From assembly GCF_016583625.1 (NCBI RefSeq), contig NZ_NRRN01000016.1, forward strand, positions 1-59,369: a stretch of DNA of 59,369 bases, written 5' to 3'. Below, one piece after another: positions 20,953-28,270 of this stretch. The position numbers were made by a program, and so were the translations under genes. Source of the stretch: Halorhodospira abdelmalekii. GTDB lineage: Bacteria > Pseudomonadota > Gammaproteobacteria > Nitrococcales > Halorhodospiraceae. The notes below the pieces were generated by a model that had not been told where the DNA came from, made no database searches, and worked only from the letters and a program-made list of their open reading frames with translations. Position 1 is the first letter of the stretch. Every line of letters starts with the position of its first letter.

Positions 20953-21095
20953 AGGCTCTCCGCAAGGAAACCCGCGATTTCAATCGCTCAAGGAACTGCG
21001 ACTGCACTCTTGCAGCCGTCGAAATAGACGCGGGCCTTCCACCCGCTGGACCGCGAGGTGCTGCCCACCTCCCGTGGCACCTCACCACCGCCTGC

Positions 21096-21152
21096 GGCAT
21101 ACTCTCCGCCTAGTGGCGTATTCTCTGCCGTGTGGCATATTCTCCGCCTGAT
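21096..21152. repeat. Three 19-bp imperfect tandem repeats upstream of sucC
   Basis: Three units, each starting GGCAT or GGCGT and containing ATTCTCTGCC or ACTCTCCGCC variants, run from 21096 to 21152 in the intergenic region between sucC and the divergent small membrane protein gene. Spacing of 19 bases is close to two helical turns, so this could be a regulator-binding array, but I see no recognisable motif. Confidence 0.6.
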
Positions 21153-21229
21153 GGCGCTGCGCTTTGCAAACGAACCAGATCATGACACCTTAAGGGGTCT
21201 TGGGCACCTATGCTAGGCAATCCCGGTAC

Positions 21230-21487
21230 ATGCTAAGCCAGATCCTGCTTATTGTTCTCATTATCCTGGCGTGGATCGGTGCACGCACCGTCTATCAGTG
21301 GATCGTCCATAAGCCACGGAACAGCCCGCCGCCGGCTCCCGACAGCGAGGCCGCCGCCGGTGGCTATGCCGAGGAGATGGTTCCGTGCGCCCACTGCGGG
21401 CTCTTTTTAGCGCGCAGCAAGGCGTTGCAGCGCTGGAAGCGGTACTACTGCTGCCAGGATCACATGCGGCTCGGCCCACGGCCCTAG
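21230..21487 (+). CDS. Small membrane-anchored zinc-finger protein (PP0621-like)
   Basis: 85 aa from the ATG at 21230 (MLSQILLIVLIILAWIGAR). One N-terminal membrane segment, a Pro/Ala linker, then a C-terminal Cys cluster: CAHCGLFLARSKAL followed by YYCCQDHM. The CxxCG...SxAL...YYCCxxH layout matches the small family known as PP0621, whose function is unknown. The frame opens ten codons earlier (21200); the shorter start puts the membrane segment at the N-terminus as in relatives. No clear Shine-Dalgarno. Confidence 0.75.
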   Translation: MLSQILLIVLIILAWIGARTVYQWIVHKPRNSPPPAPDSEAAAGGYAEEMVPCAHCGLFLARSKALQRWKRYYCCQDHMRLGPRP

Positions 21488-21641
21488 CGGCGCCCACTCT
21501 GGCGGCCTGGAACGGCGCTGCAATGGGCCACTTTGCCGCTATTGCTACCCATTTGTGTGCCCCCCGCCCTCTGCCTTTCAGGGACGGGAGGATATCACTC
21601 GACGCCTCGCCAACTGAGCTCGGTCGGCGATCACAGCCGAC

Positions 21642-22199
21642 CTAGCTGCCAGCACACAGCCCAGCGGCGTAAGGCCGCACCGCACCGGCAACCTGACACT
21701 GCCAAGCGGCGTTCGGATCGTTCGGTTGCCAAGTAAAGGTCGCCTGTTGCCCAGCCAGCGCCGGACTGACCCCATTGTTGCGGAACGAGACGACGACCTC
21801 AACGCTGCCGCCCGCCTGCCCGATCGACATCCCCTCAATGTACTCACCCTGCGTGCGGTGGCTGCTGAGAAAGGCCGGATCAGCCAGCTGCGGACCGACA
21901 CCATGAATCTGCACATGCGCCTCAATGGCAGTGCGCACGCCGGCGAAGAGGCTCACACCCTCGGCAAATTGCGCCCGGGCGACATAGCTTTGATACTGCG
22001 GCACTGCTAACGCCACCAGGACGGCGATGATGGCGACGACGATCATCAGTTCGATCAAGGTAAACCCGCCGGTGTGGCGCGGGCGACGACGCGCCGCTAG
22101 GCGGCGGTGCAGTGCCACTTGGCCCTCTTGGTCTACTAGGCCTGCTTGATCTACTTGGTCTACTTGGTCTAAGTGTTGGTCTACGTGGTGTTGCGACAT
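21642..22199 (-). CDS. Type IV pilin with unusually long repetitive leader
   Basis: 185 aa. The prepilin peptidase site and hydrophobic helix are TGGFTLIELMIVVAIIAVLV with Glu5, giving a mature pilin of about 140 residues with a C-terminal Cys pair (QCQVAG, then GLCAGS) as in the D-loop of PilA. The leader is about 45 residues instead of the usual 6-15 and has Val-Asp-Gln repeats (LDQVDQVDQAGLVDQEGQV) and an Arg-rich patch. AAGGAGGTG lies five bases before this ATG, so the long leader is probably translated. No assembly ATPase or other pil gene is next to it; the PilM/N/O-Q block is 20 kb away. PilA is likely; a minor pilin is possible. Confidence 0.88.
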   Translation of the reverse strand: MSQHHVDQHLDQVDQVDQAGLVDQEGQVALHRRLAARRRPRHTGGFTLIELMIVVAIIAVLVALAVPQYQSYVARAQFAEGVSLFAGVRTAIEAHVQIHGVGPQLADPAFLSSHRTQGEYIEGMSIGQAGGSVEVVVSFRNNGVSPALAGQQATFTWQPNDPNAAWQCQVAGAVRPYAAGLCAGS

Positions 22200-22231
22200 G
22201 GCTCACCTCCTTGTTGGAGCCGTGGAAAATA

Positions 22232-22250
22232 GGCTGAGAATGCCTCAGCC
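22232..22250 (-). other. Stem-loop in the pilin 5' leader
   Basis: A perfect 7-bp stem (GGCTGAG / CTCAGCC, 5-base loop) lies about 33 bases upstream of the pilin ATG. On the minus strand it is followed by TATTTTCC, so it could act as an attenuator-like hairpin or 5' stabiliser. Confidence 0.4.
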
Positions 22251-22361
22251 CCAGGAAAATCTTTGCGCCGTGTCCTTCCGCGCCCAAGGCGCGTACAATT
22301 GACGCACACAGGGGTCGCGCTGAGGCGCGCGAGCGAGCTTTGCGACGGGATGGGTAGGCTT

Positions 22362-23078
22362 ATGCGTCGATTTGTCTTGGATACCAGCGTCTTTACCAAC
22401 CCCGACGTCTACCTGCGCTTCGATGAGGAGCCGTTGCGCGCGATCTCGGTCTTTCTGGGGCTGGCACGCCGCGCCGACGCCGAGTTCTATATGCCGGGAC
22501 CGGTCTATCAGGAGCTTTGCAACCTGCGCTCGATGGACTTTATCGGCCCCGAGTTTGAGACCGAGGTGCACATCCGCTCGCCGCGGCGCTTCTCGCTGAC
22601 GATCCCGAGCGAGGTGATCTACGAGTTCATTGAGGAGGTGCGCACGCGCATTCAGCGCGGTCTGCGCATCGCTGAAGAGCACACTCGGCTTGCCGGCGAG
22701 GCGAACTGTCTGCAGCCGCAGATGATCACCCACTTGCGCGAGCGCTACCGCGAGGCGATGCGCCGCGGGATTCTCGATTCGCGCGAGGACATCGACGTCG
22801 TGCTGCTCGCCTACGAACTCGATGCCAGCCTCGTCTCGGCCGACGAAGGGATGCGCAAATTCGCCGAGCGGATCGGCATTAAACTGGTCAACCCGCGCTA
22901 TCTGCGGCGCGTGCTCGAGAATCTCGCCGGCGTCGAACACCTCCCCGCGGCTCATCGCAGCGCCTCCGCCCCACCTGCAGCCGCCGTCCCAGCCCCAGCC
23001 CCCGACAACAGCACCTCTTCAGCCTCTCCCTCTGCTGCCGATGGCACCGCCGACGGCCCGGGCCACGCCTCGGGATAA
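22362..23078 (+). CDS. HARP: PIN-domain protein-only RNase P / RNA ligase partner family
   Basis: 238 aa from the ATG at 22362 (MRRFVLDTSVFTNPDV). This is the Homologs of Aquifex RNase P family, formerly annotated RNA ligase partner protein. PIN-domain acidic residues are at D7, D139, D143 and D161 (LDTSVF, ILDSREDIDVV, VSADEG). A helical protruding region (about 80-135) follows the expected layout. Family members are minimal RNA-free enzymes that remove tRNA 5' leaders; a Halorhodospira member has been characterised. The conserved part ends near residue 192, and an Ala/Pro/Ser-rich tail of about 45 residues is extra. That tail overlaps the 3' end of the convergent RAYT-like gene by 127 bases. 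No tRNA gene was seen nearby. Confidence 0.9.
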   Translation: MRRFVLDTSVFTNPDVYLRFDEEPLRAISVFLGLARRADAEFYMPGPVYQELCNLRSMDFIGPEFETEVHIRSPRRFSLTIPSEVIYEFIEEVRTRIQRGLRIAEEHTRLAGEANCLQPQMITHLRERYREAMRRGILDSREDIDVVLLAYELDASLVSADEGMRKFAERIGIKLVNPRYLRRVLENLAGVEHLPAAHRSASAPPAAAVPAPAPDNSTSSASPSAADGTADGPGHASG

Positions 23079-23557
23079 TCGCCGCGCGCCAACCAGCGCC
23101 GATAGGAGCTATAACGCCACGCCTCAGGGCGGGCGACAAAGCCCCGGCGCACCGGCTCCCAGTGCATCCAATCGATCTGCCGTCGCCACTCCGCAGCTTC
23201 CGCCTCACTGCTAGCCGCATCAAGAGTGGACCACTCGACCCCGCGGGCCCACAACCGCCCCTCCGGCAGCCCCGGGGCGTGGCGCAAGTGACGCGTGCAG
23301 TGCGCCTTGACCGCCCGCCAGCGCGGGCGTGGATCGGGGTCATCGGCGGGCAGACGCCAAACCCCGTAGACGACATCAGGAAGGACGACCGCCGCCTCCC
23401 AGACCCACGGTCGCCGCTGCGCAGCCCGGCGAAAACCGGTGCGCAACCGCTGCACGGCCTCGGCTTGGGCCAACCAGGGATAGCGTCGATGGGTTAAGAG
23501 GGCAAAGCGAACGCTCTGCCCGCTGCTGCACTCGAACTCCCTCTCACTGCTCTGCAT
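22952..23557 (-). CDS. RAYT-like (Y1_Tnp / REP-associated) protein lacking the HUH motif
   Basis: About 201 aa from the ATG at 23557 (MQSSEREFEC). It aligns by eye to REP-associated tyrosine transposases: FALLTHRRYPWL at the N-terminus, AAVVLPDVVYGVWRLP, then MHWEPVRRGFVARPEAWRYS with SYRRWLARGDYPEAW. In active members the second block reads PDHxHxxW; here both His are gone (DVVYGVW), and the later RFWEH motif is replaced by ARGVEW. The tyrosine region is retained. The frame is otherwise unbroken. Inference: catalytically dead, either drifting or kept for REP binding. Its C-terminus overlaps HARP. A REP-like inverted repeat lies about 300 bases upstream. Confidence 0.75.
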   Translation of the reverse strand: MQSSEREFECSSGQSVRFALLTHRRYPWLAQAEAVQRLRTGFRRAAQRRPWVWEAAVVLPDVVYGVWRLPADDPDPRPRWRAVKAHCTRHLRHAPGLPEGRLWARGVEWSTLDAASSEAEAAEWRRQIDWMHWEPVRRGFVARPEAWRYSSYRRWLARGDYPEAWPGPSAVPSAAEGEAEEVLLSGAGAGTAAAGGAEALR

Positions 23558-23650
23558 TTTGCTCGATCCTTGAGCGGCACGGCGTCGGTGCAGTCTACGC
23601 CAGACGGCGCACACCAACAAGCGCCACGGCGGCAGTGGCGACGACCAAAC

Positions 23651-23767
23651 CGCGTCGCAGTGCTCCGCCTAGCCGCGCAGCGGCTTAAGGGGTGGTGAAG
23701 CGGCGCATCTTGCAAGCGGCCATCATTCTGTTACGCTCCGGGACACCATCAAACCGATTGAGCACGC
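23651..23767 (-). repeat. Dispersed repeat, copy 1 (diverged)
   Basis: Related to the perfect 107-bp copies at 56402-56508 and 59103-59209, with several substitutions. Read on the minus strand all copies can encode a short conserved peptide ending KMRRFTTP before a TAA, followed by a GC hairpin (CCGCTGCGCGGCT region). Similarity to copy 3 continues a little further, to the shared ATTGAGCAC. It could be the 3' end of a vanished mobile gene or a MITE-like element. Confidence 0.75.
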
Positions 23768-23865
23768 AATCATGAATGCGAATGCTCCAGTCGACAGTGG
23801 TTGGCGGGCCTTGATCATTCATTGATCCACGCACCCGCCACGTAAGCGTAGGGCAGAGGTCGCCG

Positions 23866-23934
23866 CCTGGGAGCGCTGGCGTCCCCGCCGGCATTCTTCT
23901 CACACATGCCGGCGATGACGCCGGCGCTCCCAGG
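23866..23934. repeat. Long inverted repeat, REP/BIME-like
   Basis: Two arms of 29 bases (23866-23894 and 23906-23934), complementary except for a few positions, are separated by 11 bases. The arms start CCTGGGAGCG and end in GCCGGCAT. GC-rich intergenic hairpins of this type are typical of REP elements mobilised by RAYT proteins. The segment 23558-23993 contains this, repeat copy 1 and a small hairpin (CATGCT/AGCATG, 23954-23967), but no gene I can support. Confidence 0.8.
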
Positions 23935-23993
23935 AAAAACGCTCGACCACCGCCATGCTTCAGCATGTATGACTGAGTCCCGGAGGGTAAAGG

Positions 23994-26837
23994 TTGGGTG
24001 CTGTTTGGCAAAGAGAACCAAGCGATGATCACCCCCGTTGGCGTTTTCCTGGTGCGCGCTGGTGGCGTTTTGACTTTCACACGCATACACCGGCTTCCAG
24101 TGACTATGGAAAAGGGCCAGATCAAGCGTCACTGATGCAGATAACGCCGGAAGAGTGGCTGCTCAACTTTATGCGGGCAGGCATTGACTGCGTTGCCGTG
24201 ACCGACCACAACTCCGGTGATTGGGTCGATCGGCTGAAGGCTGCGCTGGCGCAGCTCCGCGAACAGCAGCCCGAGAACTACCGACCCCTTTGGCTCTTCC
24301 CGGGCGTCGAAATCACAGCCAACGGAAACATCCATATTCTGGCCATTTTTGATCCAGAAAAAGACGGCGCCGATGTCAGTGCACTGTTGGGGGCGGTCGG
24401 CAATCATGGCAATCGGGGAGAGAGCAGCCAAGCGGTCGATGCTTCCCCAATCGAAGTAATTCAGAAAATTGTAGAAGCCAACGCGCTGCCCGTGCTGGCT
24501 CATGTCGATGGACCTTCCGGTGCCTGGGAGCTTGGCGGCAGTACGTTAGCCCCCTTGCTTGAGTGTGAAAATCTGTTCGCGATAGAGGTCGTGAGTCCAG
24601 ATTCAGAGAAACCCGCCCTCTACCATCAAAAAAACCTGCGCTGGGCAAAAGTGCTGGGCTCTGACGCGCATCACCCTTCAGGCCCTGACGGTGCGCGTTA
24701 TCCGGGTTCGCATTGGACCTGGGTAAAAATGGCTCAGCCTTCGCTGGAAGGTTTGCGCTTGGCCTTGCTCGACGGTGAAAGGTTTTCTATTCGCCGCAGT
24801 GATGATCCGGAACGCTTCGACCCAAACACGCTGCCTGAGAATTTTATCGAGTCAGTGGCAGTTGACGATGCCCGCTATATGGGACGTGGTCAGTCAGAAA
24901 CCCTCTCCTTCAGCCCGTGGTTTAACGCGCTTGTAGGCGGACGCGGGACAGGCAAATCGACCATCGTGCATGCACTGCGGCTGGCGCTGAGGCGAGAAAA
25001 TGAACTGCAAGTCCTTGAACAGGGTAGCGAGCCTCGCCGTACATTCGAAAAATTCAATCGATCCCCAAGCGGGCGGGATGATGACGGCGCGCTCACGCCA
25101 GAGACCCATGTGGCGCTGGTCTTTCTCAGAGATGGCGCACGGTACCGCGTGCACTGGCGCCCGGATGGCTCGGGGTCAGTCGTCGAAGAACAAAAAAATG
25201 GTGATTGGCATGAGTCGGATCATCAGGCGGTGATTCCCGAGCGTTTCCCTATCCGGCTGTTCAGCCAGGGCCAGATCGCGGCACTGGCCGGCGGAAGCCA
25301 TCAAGCGCTGCTCGATTTGATCGATGAAGCAGCCGGAGCGGATGCCGACAAAACCGCACTGCGAGAGGCGCAGCAGACCTATTTATCCCTTTGCGCCAAG
25401 GCGCGTGAACTGGAAGGCCGGCTTCAGGGGCGTGCTGCACTGAAAATCCGGTTGCAAGACGTGCAGCGGAAACTGCAGAAATTCGAGGACGCCCACCACG
25501 CCGACGTGCTCAAGGCGTACCAGCGTCGATCCCGACAAGAACGGGAAGTGAACCGCCAGTTCGGATCGGCTGAGGAAATGGTGCGCCGCGTTAGTGAACT
25601 GGCGGAGGAATTGGCGGCGGAGGATCTCCCGGAGCAGCTGTTCGATGAGCATAACGAGCAGGACCAGGAGACACTGGCCGTCCTGTCGAGTCTCCATAAA
25701 GCCATTGAATCTGCCTCGAAGGCGCTGAAGGACACGGCAGAGGACTTGGCGGCCACCGTCCATCAGGACCGTGAGAAGCTACCGACTACTGAGTGGCAGC
25801 AGGAAGTGGTCAAGGCTCGGAGCAATTACGAGAGACTTGTCAGGGATCTGAAGGAACAGGGCGTCGCGGACCCCAGCGAGTATGGCCAGTTGGTCCAGGA
25901 GCGGCAGCAACTAGAAAACCAGTGGAAGGAGCTGGAGTCATTGGACGCACAGCGCGCCCGAGTCCTAGAGCAGGCCGAATCCCAGCGCGAAACGGTTGTA
26001 GCGGCTCGGCGCACACTCAGCGAGCGGCGGGAAGCCTTTCTTGAGGAGAGTCTGGCCGGAAACGAATATGTACAGATCAGCCTGAAGCCTTACCGCCAGG
26101 ATGCCCGCGCCATAGAACGAAGCATTCGAGCAATGCTCGGCGCGGAGCATCCGAAGTTCGAGAGCGATATCCTGATTGAAGAAGGTAGCCAACCTGCCAG
26201 GGGGATGGTCGCCGAGCTGCTTGACCAGCTACCTGATGATGCCAATCAGGCCAGAGAGGCATTGGAACGAAGGATCGGCCAAATCAAACACCGTCTAACC
26301 GGAGGCTGTCGAGGTCATGGCGCTTTCGGCGGTCGCTTCAATAACTTTCTTGAACGACAAGCGAGCAATCGTCCTGAGCTTGTTGATCACATAGTGATGT
26401 GGTACCCGGACGATGGCCTGGATGTGAGGTACAGTCAAAGAGGCGATGGGCGGGATTTCAAATCCATTGAGCAGGCGTCGGCAGGCCAACGTGCGGCGGC
26501 GATGCTGGCTTTCCTGCTGGCTCACGGCTCTGAACCGATTGTTTTGGATCAACCGGAAGATGACCTCGACAATCACCTGATTTACAACCTGGTGGTCCGC
26601 CAATTGCGTGAAAACAAGCAGCGGCGGCAGATTATTGCCGTGACGCATAATCCCAATATTGTGGTCAATGGCGATGCCGAAATGCTCCACGCGCTTGATT
26701 TCCGAGGCGGCCAGTGTCGGGTGATCGAAAAAGGCTCGCTACAGGAAAAAGCCATGCGCGATGAGGTCTGCCATGTCATGGAGGGGGGCCGTGATGCATT
26801 CGAACGGCGTTATCGTCGTTTGGGGAAGGAGCTCTAG
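23994..26837 (+). CDS. PHP-domain plus SMC-like ATPase, candidate defence effector
   Basis: 947 aa from a TTG at 23994 with GGAGGG about seven bases upstream. The N-terminal PHP phosphoesterase domain (about 25-270) has a full metal-ligand set: H29/H31 (FHTHT), D71-H72 (TDHNS), E106 (GVEIT), H170 (LAHVDG) and D224/H226 (SDAHHP). An ABC/SMC-type ATPase follows: Walker A GGRGTGKST (about 315-323), a long coiled coil (about 440-760), signature SAGQRAA (829), Walker B IVLDQPEDD (D852) and H-loop THN (885). Proteins of this plan are annotated as AAA-like ATPases (TrlF family, from memory). Such PHP-SMC fusions occur in defence contexts; here the target is unknown. Three bases separate it from the Schlafen-type gene. 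Base composition is visibly less GC-rich than the flanks, suggesting transfer. Confidence 0.88.
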   Translation: MGAVWQREPSDDHPRWRFPGARWWRFDFHTHTPASSDYGKGPDQASLMQITPEEWLLNFMRAGIDCVAVTDHNSGDWVDRLKAALAQLREQQPENYRPLWLFPGVEITANGNIHILAIFDPEKDGADVSALLGAVGNHGNRGESSQAVDASPIEVIQKIVEANALPVLAHVDGPSGAWELGGSTLAPLLECENLFAIEVVSPDSEKPALYHQKNLRWAKVLGSDAHHPSGPDGARYPGSHWTWVKMAQPSLEGLRLALLDGERFSIRRSDDPERFDPNTLPENFIESVAVDDARYMGRGQSETLSFSPWFNALVGGRGTGKSTIVHALRLALRRENELQVLEQGSEPRRTFEKFNRSPSGRDDDGALTPETHVALVFLRDGARYRVHWRPDGSGSVVEEQKNGDWHESDHQAVIPERFPIRLFSQGQIAALAGGSHQALLDLIDEAAGADADKTALREAQQTYLSLCAKARELEGRLQGRAALKIRLQDVQRKLQKFEDAHHADVLKAYQRRSRQEREVNRQFGSAEEMVRRVSELAEELAAEDLPEQLFDEHNEQDQETLAVLSSLHKAIESASKALKDTAEDLAATVHQDREKLPTTEWQQEVVKARSNYERLVRDLKEQGVADPSEYGQLVQERQQLENQWKELESLDAQRARVLEQAESQRETVVAARRTLSERREAFLEESLAGNEYVQISLKPYRQDARAIERSIRAMLGAEHPKFESDILIEEGSQPARGMVAELLDQLPDDANQAREALERRIGQIKHRLTGGCRGHGAFGGRFNNFLERQASNRPELVDHIVMWYPDDGLDVRYSQRGDGRDFKSIEQASAGQRAAAMLAFLLAHGSEPIVLDQPEDDLDNHLIYNLVVRQLRENKQRRQIIAVTHNPNIVVNGDAEMLHALDFRGGQCRVIEKGSLQEKAMRDEVCHVMEGGRDAFERRYRRLGKEL

Positions 26838-26840
26838 GGC

Positions 26841-28112
26841 ATGTTCGATACCGCTGCCACGCTCTTGAAGAAGATACAACTTGGGGAGGACTCCTTCCTC
26901 GAACTGAAGGAGGTTCGAATCGCCGGAAAGAGAGTGAGTGCACCCCGTCGCGATTCGCTGGCCGATGAGTTGGCGGCGTTCGCCAATGCCAGAGGGGGTG
27001 TCTGCGTGCTGGGTGTGGACGATGCAACACGGGAGGTTCTGGGGGTTCCGCGAAGCAAACTGGATCTTGTGACCGACTATGTCCGGCAGACCTGCCTGGA
27101 CTCGGTCACACCACCGTTGACCCCGGTTATTGAGCGGATGCTACTACCCACGACCACCGGCGACGAGGTGGCTGTATTGAAGGTGGAAATCGGCCGCAGC
27201 TTGTGGGTGCATCGCAGCCCGGGCGGCTATATGCATCGGGTCGGTGATGAGAAGCGTGAAATGGCGCCGGACTTCCTCGCACGACTGTTTCAGCAGCGCA
27301 GTCAGGCCCGAATCATTCGTTTTGATGAGCAGCCGGTGCCGAATACCACCCTGGATGATCTGAACGAGGCGCTCTGGAAGCGATTCGCCACGGCTCGCAC
27401 CCGGGATAGCCGTGATGATCTGCTACGAAAGCTCGGCATGGCCAGCATGGATCACGATATCCTGCGCCCGTCAGTGGCGGGCATCCTTCTTGCCTCCGAT
27501 GATCCTCGCCAATGGCTGCCCAATGCGTTCATTCAGGCGGTGGCCTACCGGGGCACTCAGATTCGGCCGGCTGGCAACCAGGCTTACCAGCTTGATGCAG
27601 CAGATCTCACCGGACCTTTGGATCAACAGGTGCTTTCAGCCTGCCATTTTGTCAGCAAAAACATGCGAGTCGCCGCGTCCAAAAGCGTGGGCCGAGAGGA
27701 TACTCCCCAATTTGATATGACGGCCGTATTCGAGGCCATCGTCAACGCGGTCGCGCATCGTGACTACGCCATGCAGGACGCCAAGATCCGATTGCGAGTA
27801 TTCGCAGACCGCATGGAACTGTACTCGCCCGGGGCCATCGCCAACACCATGACGGTGGATAGCCTTCCGTACCGCCAGGCAGCTCGGAATGAAACGGTTA
27901 CCAGCTTGTTGGCAAAATGTCGTGTACCGGATGAAGCGGGCCTGCAAACAGACCGATCGACCATGATGGATAAACGTGGCGAAGGCGTGTCCATCATCCT
28001 CCACAACAGCGAAAAGCTGTCCGGTCGTGCCCCGGAATACCGCTTGGTTGATGACAGCGAGCTACGCCTGGTGATTTACGCGCCTGCGGACACGAGCGAA
28101 GGAGAGGGCTGA
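26841..28112 (+). CDS. Schlafen/AlbA_2-domain protein with C-terminal HATPase-like domain
   Basis: 423 aa. The N-terminal AlbA_2 (Schlafen) domain (about 10-130) has FLELKEVR and LAAFANARGGVCVLGVDD, the E-x-K and AFANxxGGxxxxGV motifs. A mid-region (about 150-280) is unassigned. The C-terminal part (about 288-400) matches the GHKL-type ATP-binding domain of this family: FEAIVNAVAHRDY, DRMELYSPGAI and QAARNETVTSLL. Family members are usually annotated as RecG-like or transcriptional regulators; some Schlafen-domain proteins are nucleases. It directly follows the PHP-ATPase gene, so the two probably work as one unit. It could regulate the operon or be a second effector. Composition matches its partner and not the flanks. 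Confidence 0.87.
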   Translation: MFDTAATLLKKIQLGEDSFLELKEVRIAGKRVSAPRRDSLADELAAFANARGGVCVLGVDDATREVLGVPRSKLDLVTDYVRQTCLDSVTPPLTPVIERMLLPTTTGDEVAVLKVEIGRSLWVHRSPGGYMHRVGDEKREMAPDFLARLFQQRSQARIIRFDEQPVPNTTLDDLNEALWKRFATARTRDSRDDLLRKLGMASMDHDILRPSVAGILLASDDPRQWLPNAFIQAVAYRGTQIRPAGNQAYQLDAADLTGPLDQQVLSACHFVSKNMRVAASKSVGREDTPQFDMTAVFEAIVNAVAHRDYAMQDAKIRLRVFADRMELYSPGAIANTMTVDSLPYRQAARNETVTSLLAKCRVPDEAGLQTDRSTMMDKRGEGVSIILHNSEKLSGRAPEYRLVDDSELRLVIYAPADTSEGEG

Positions 28113-28270
28113 GTTTGCCGCCTCGCACCAGCACCGATGACCCCGCCCCGGGGCCCAAATTAGATCCTGATAGGCCCGCCCCAGCGGACACGGGGGTGCG
28201 ATCTCGGCAAAATATGGTGTCCGTAATGGCAGACTGGCTACGCGGCTTCGTCCTATGCCCGCTCCTTTTC

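Noticed and set aside
21488-21641. Possible IS-end hairpin near 21560 (CCCCCCGCCCTCTG...GGGACGGGAGG)
   Set aside because: The arms pair poorly and the terminal TTTCTCGCG is missing.
22263-22361. Upstream extension of HARP
   Set aside because: Family members start at the MRRFVLDTS position and GGTAGG precedes that ATG.
22245-22955. 236-aa minus-strand frame
   Set aside because: Antisense to HARP, whose catalytic residues and start are well supported.
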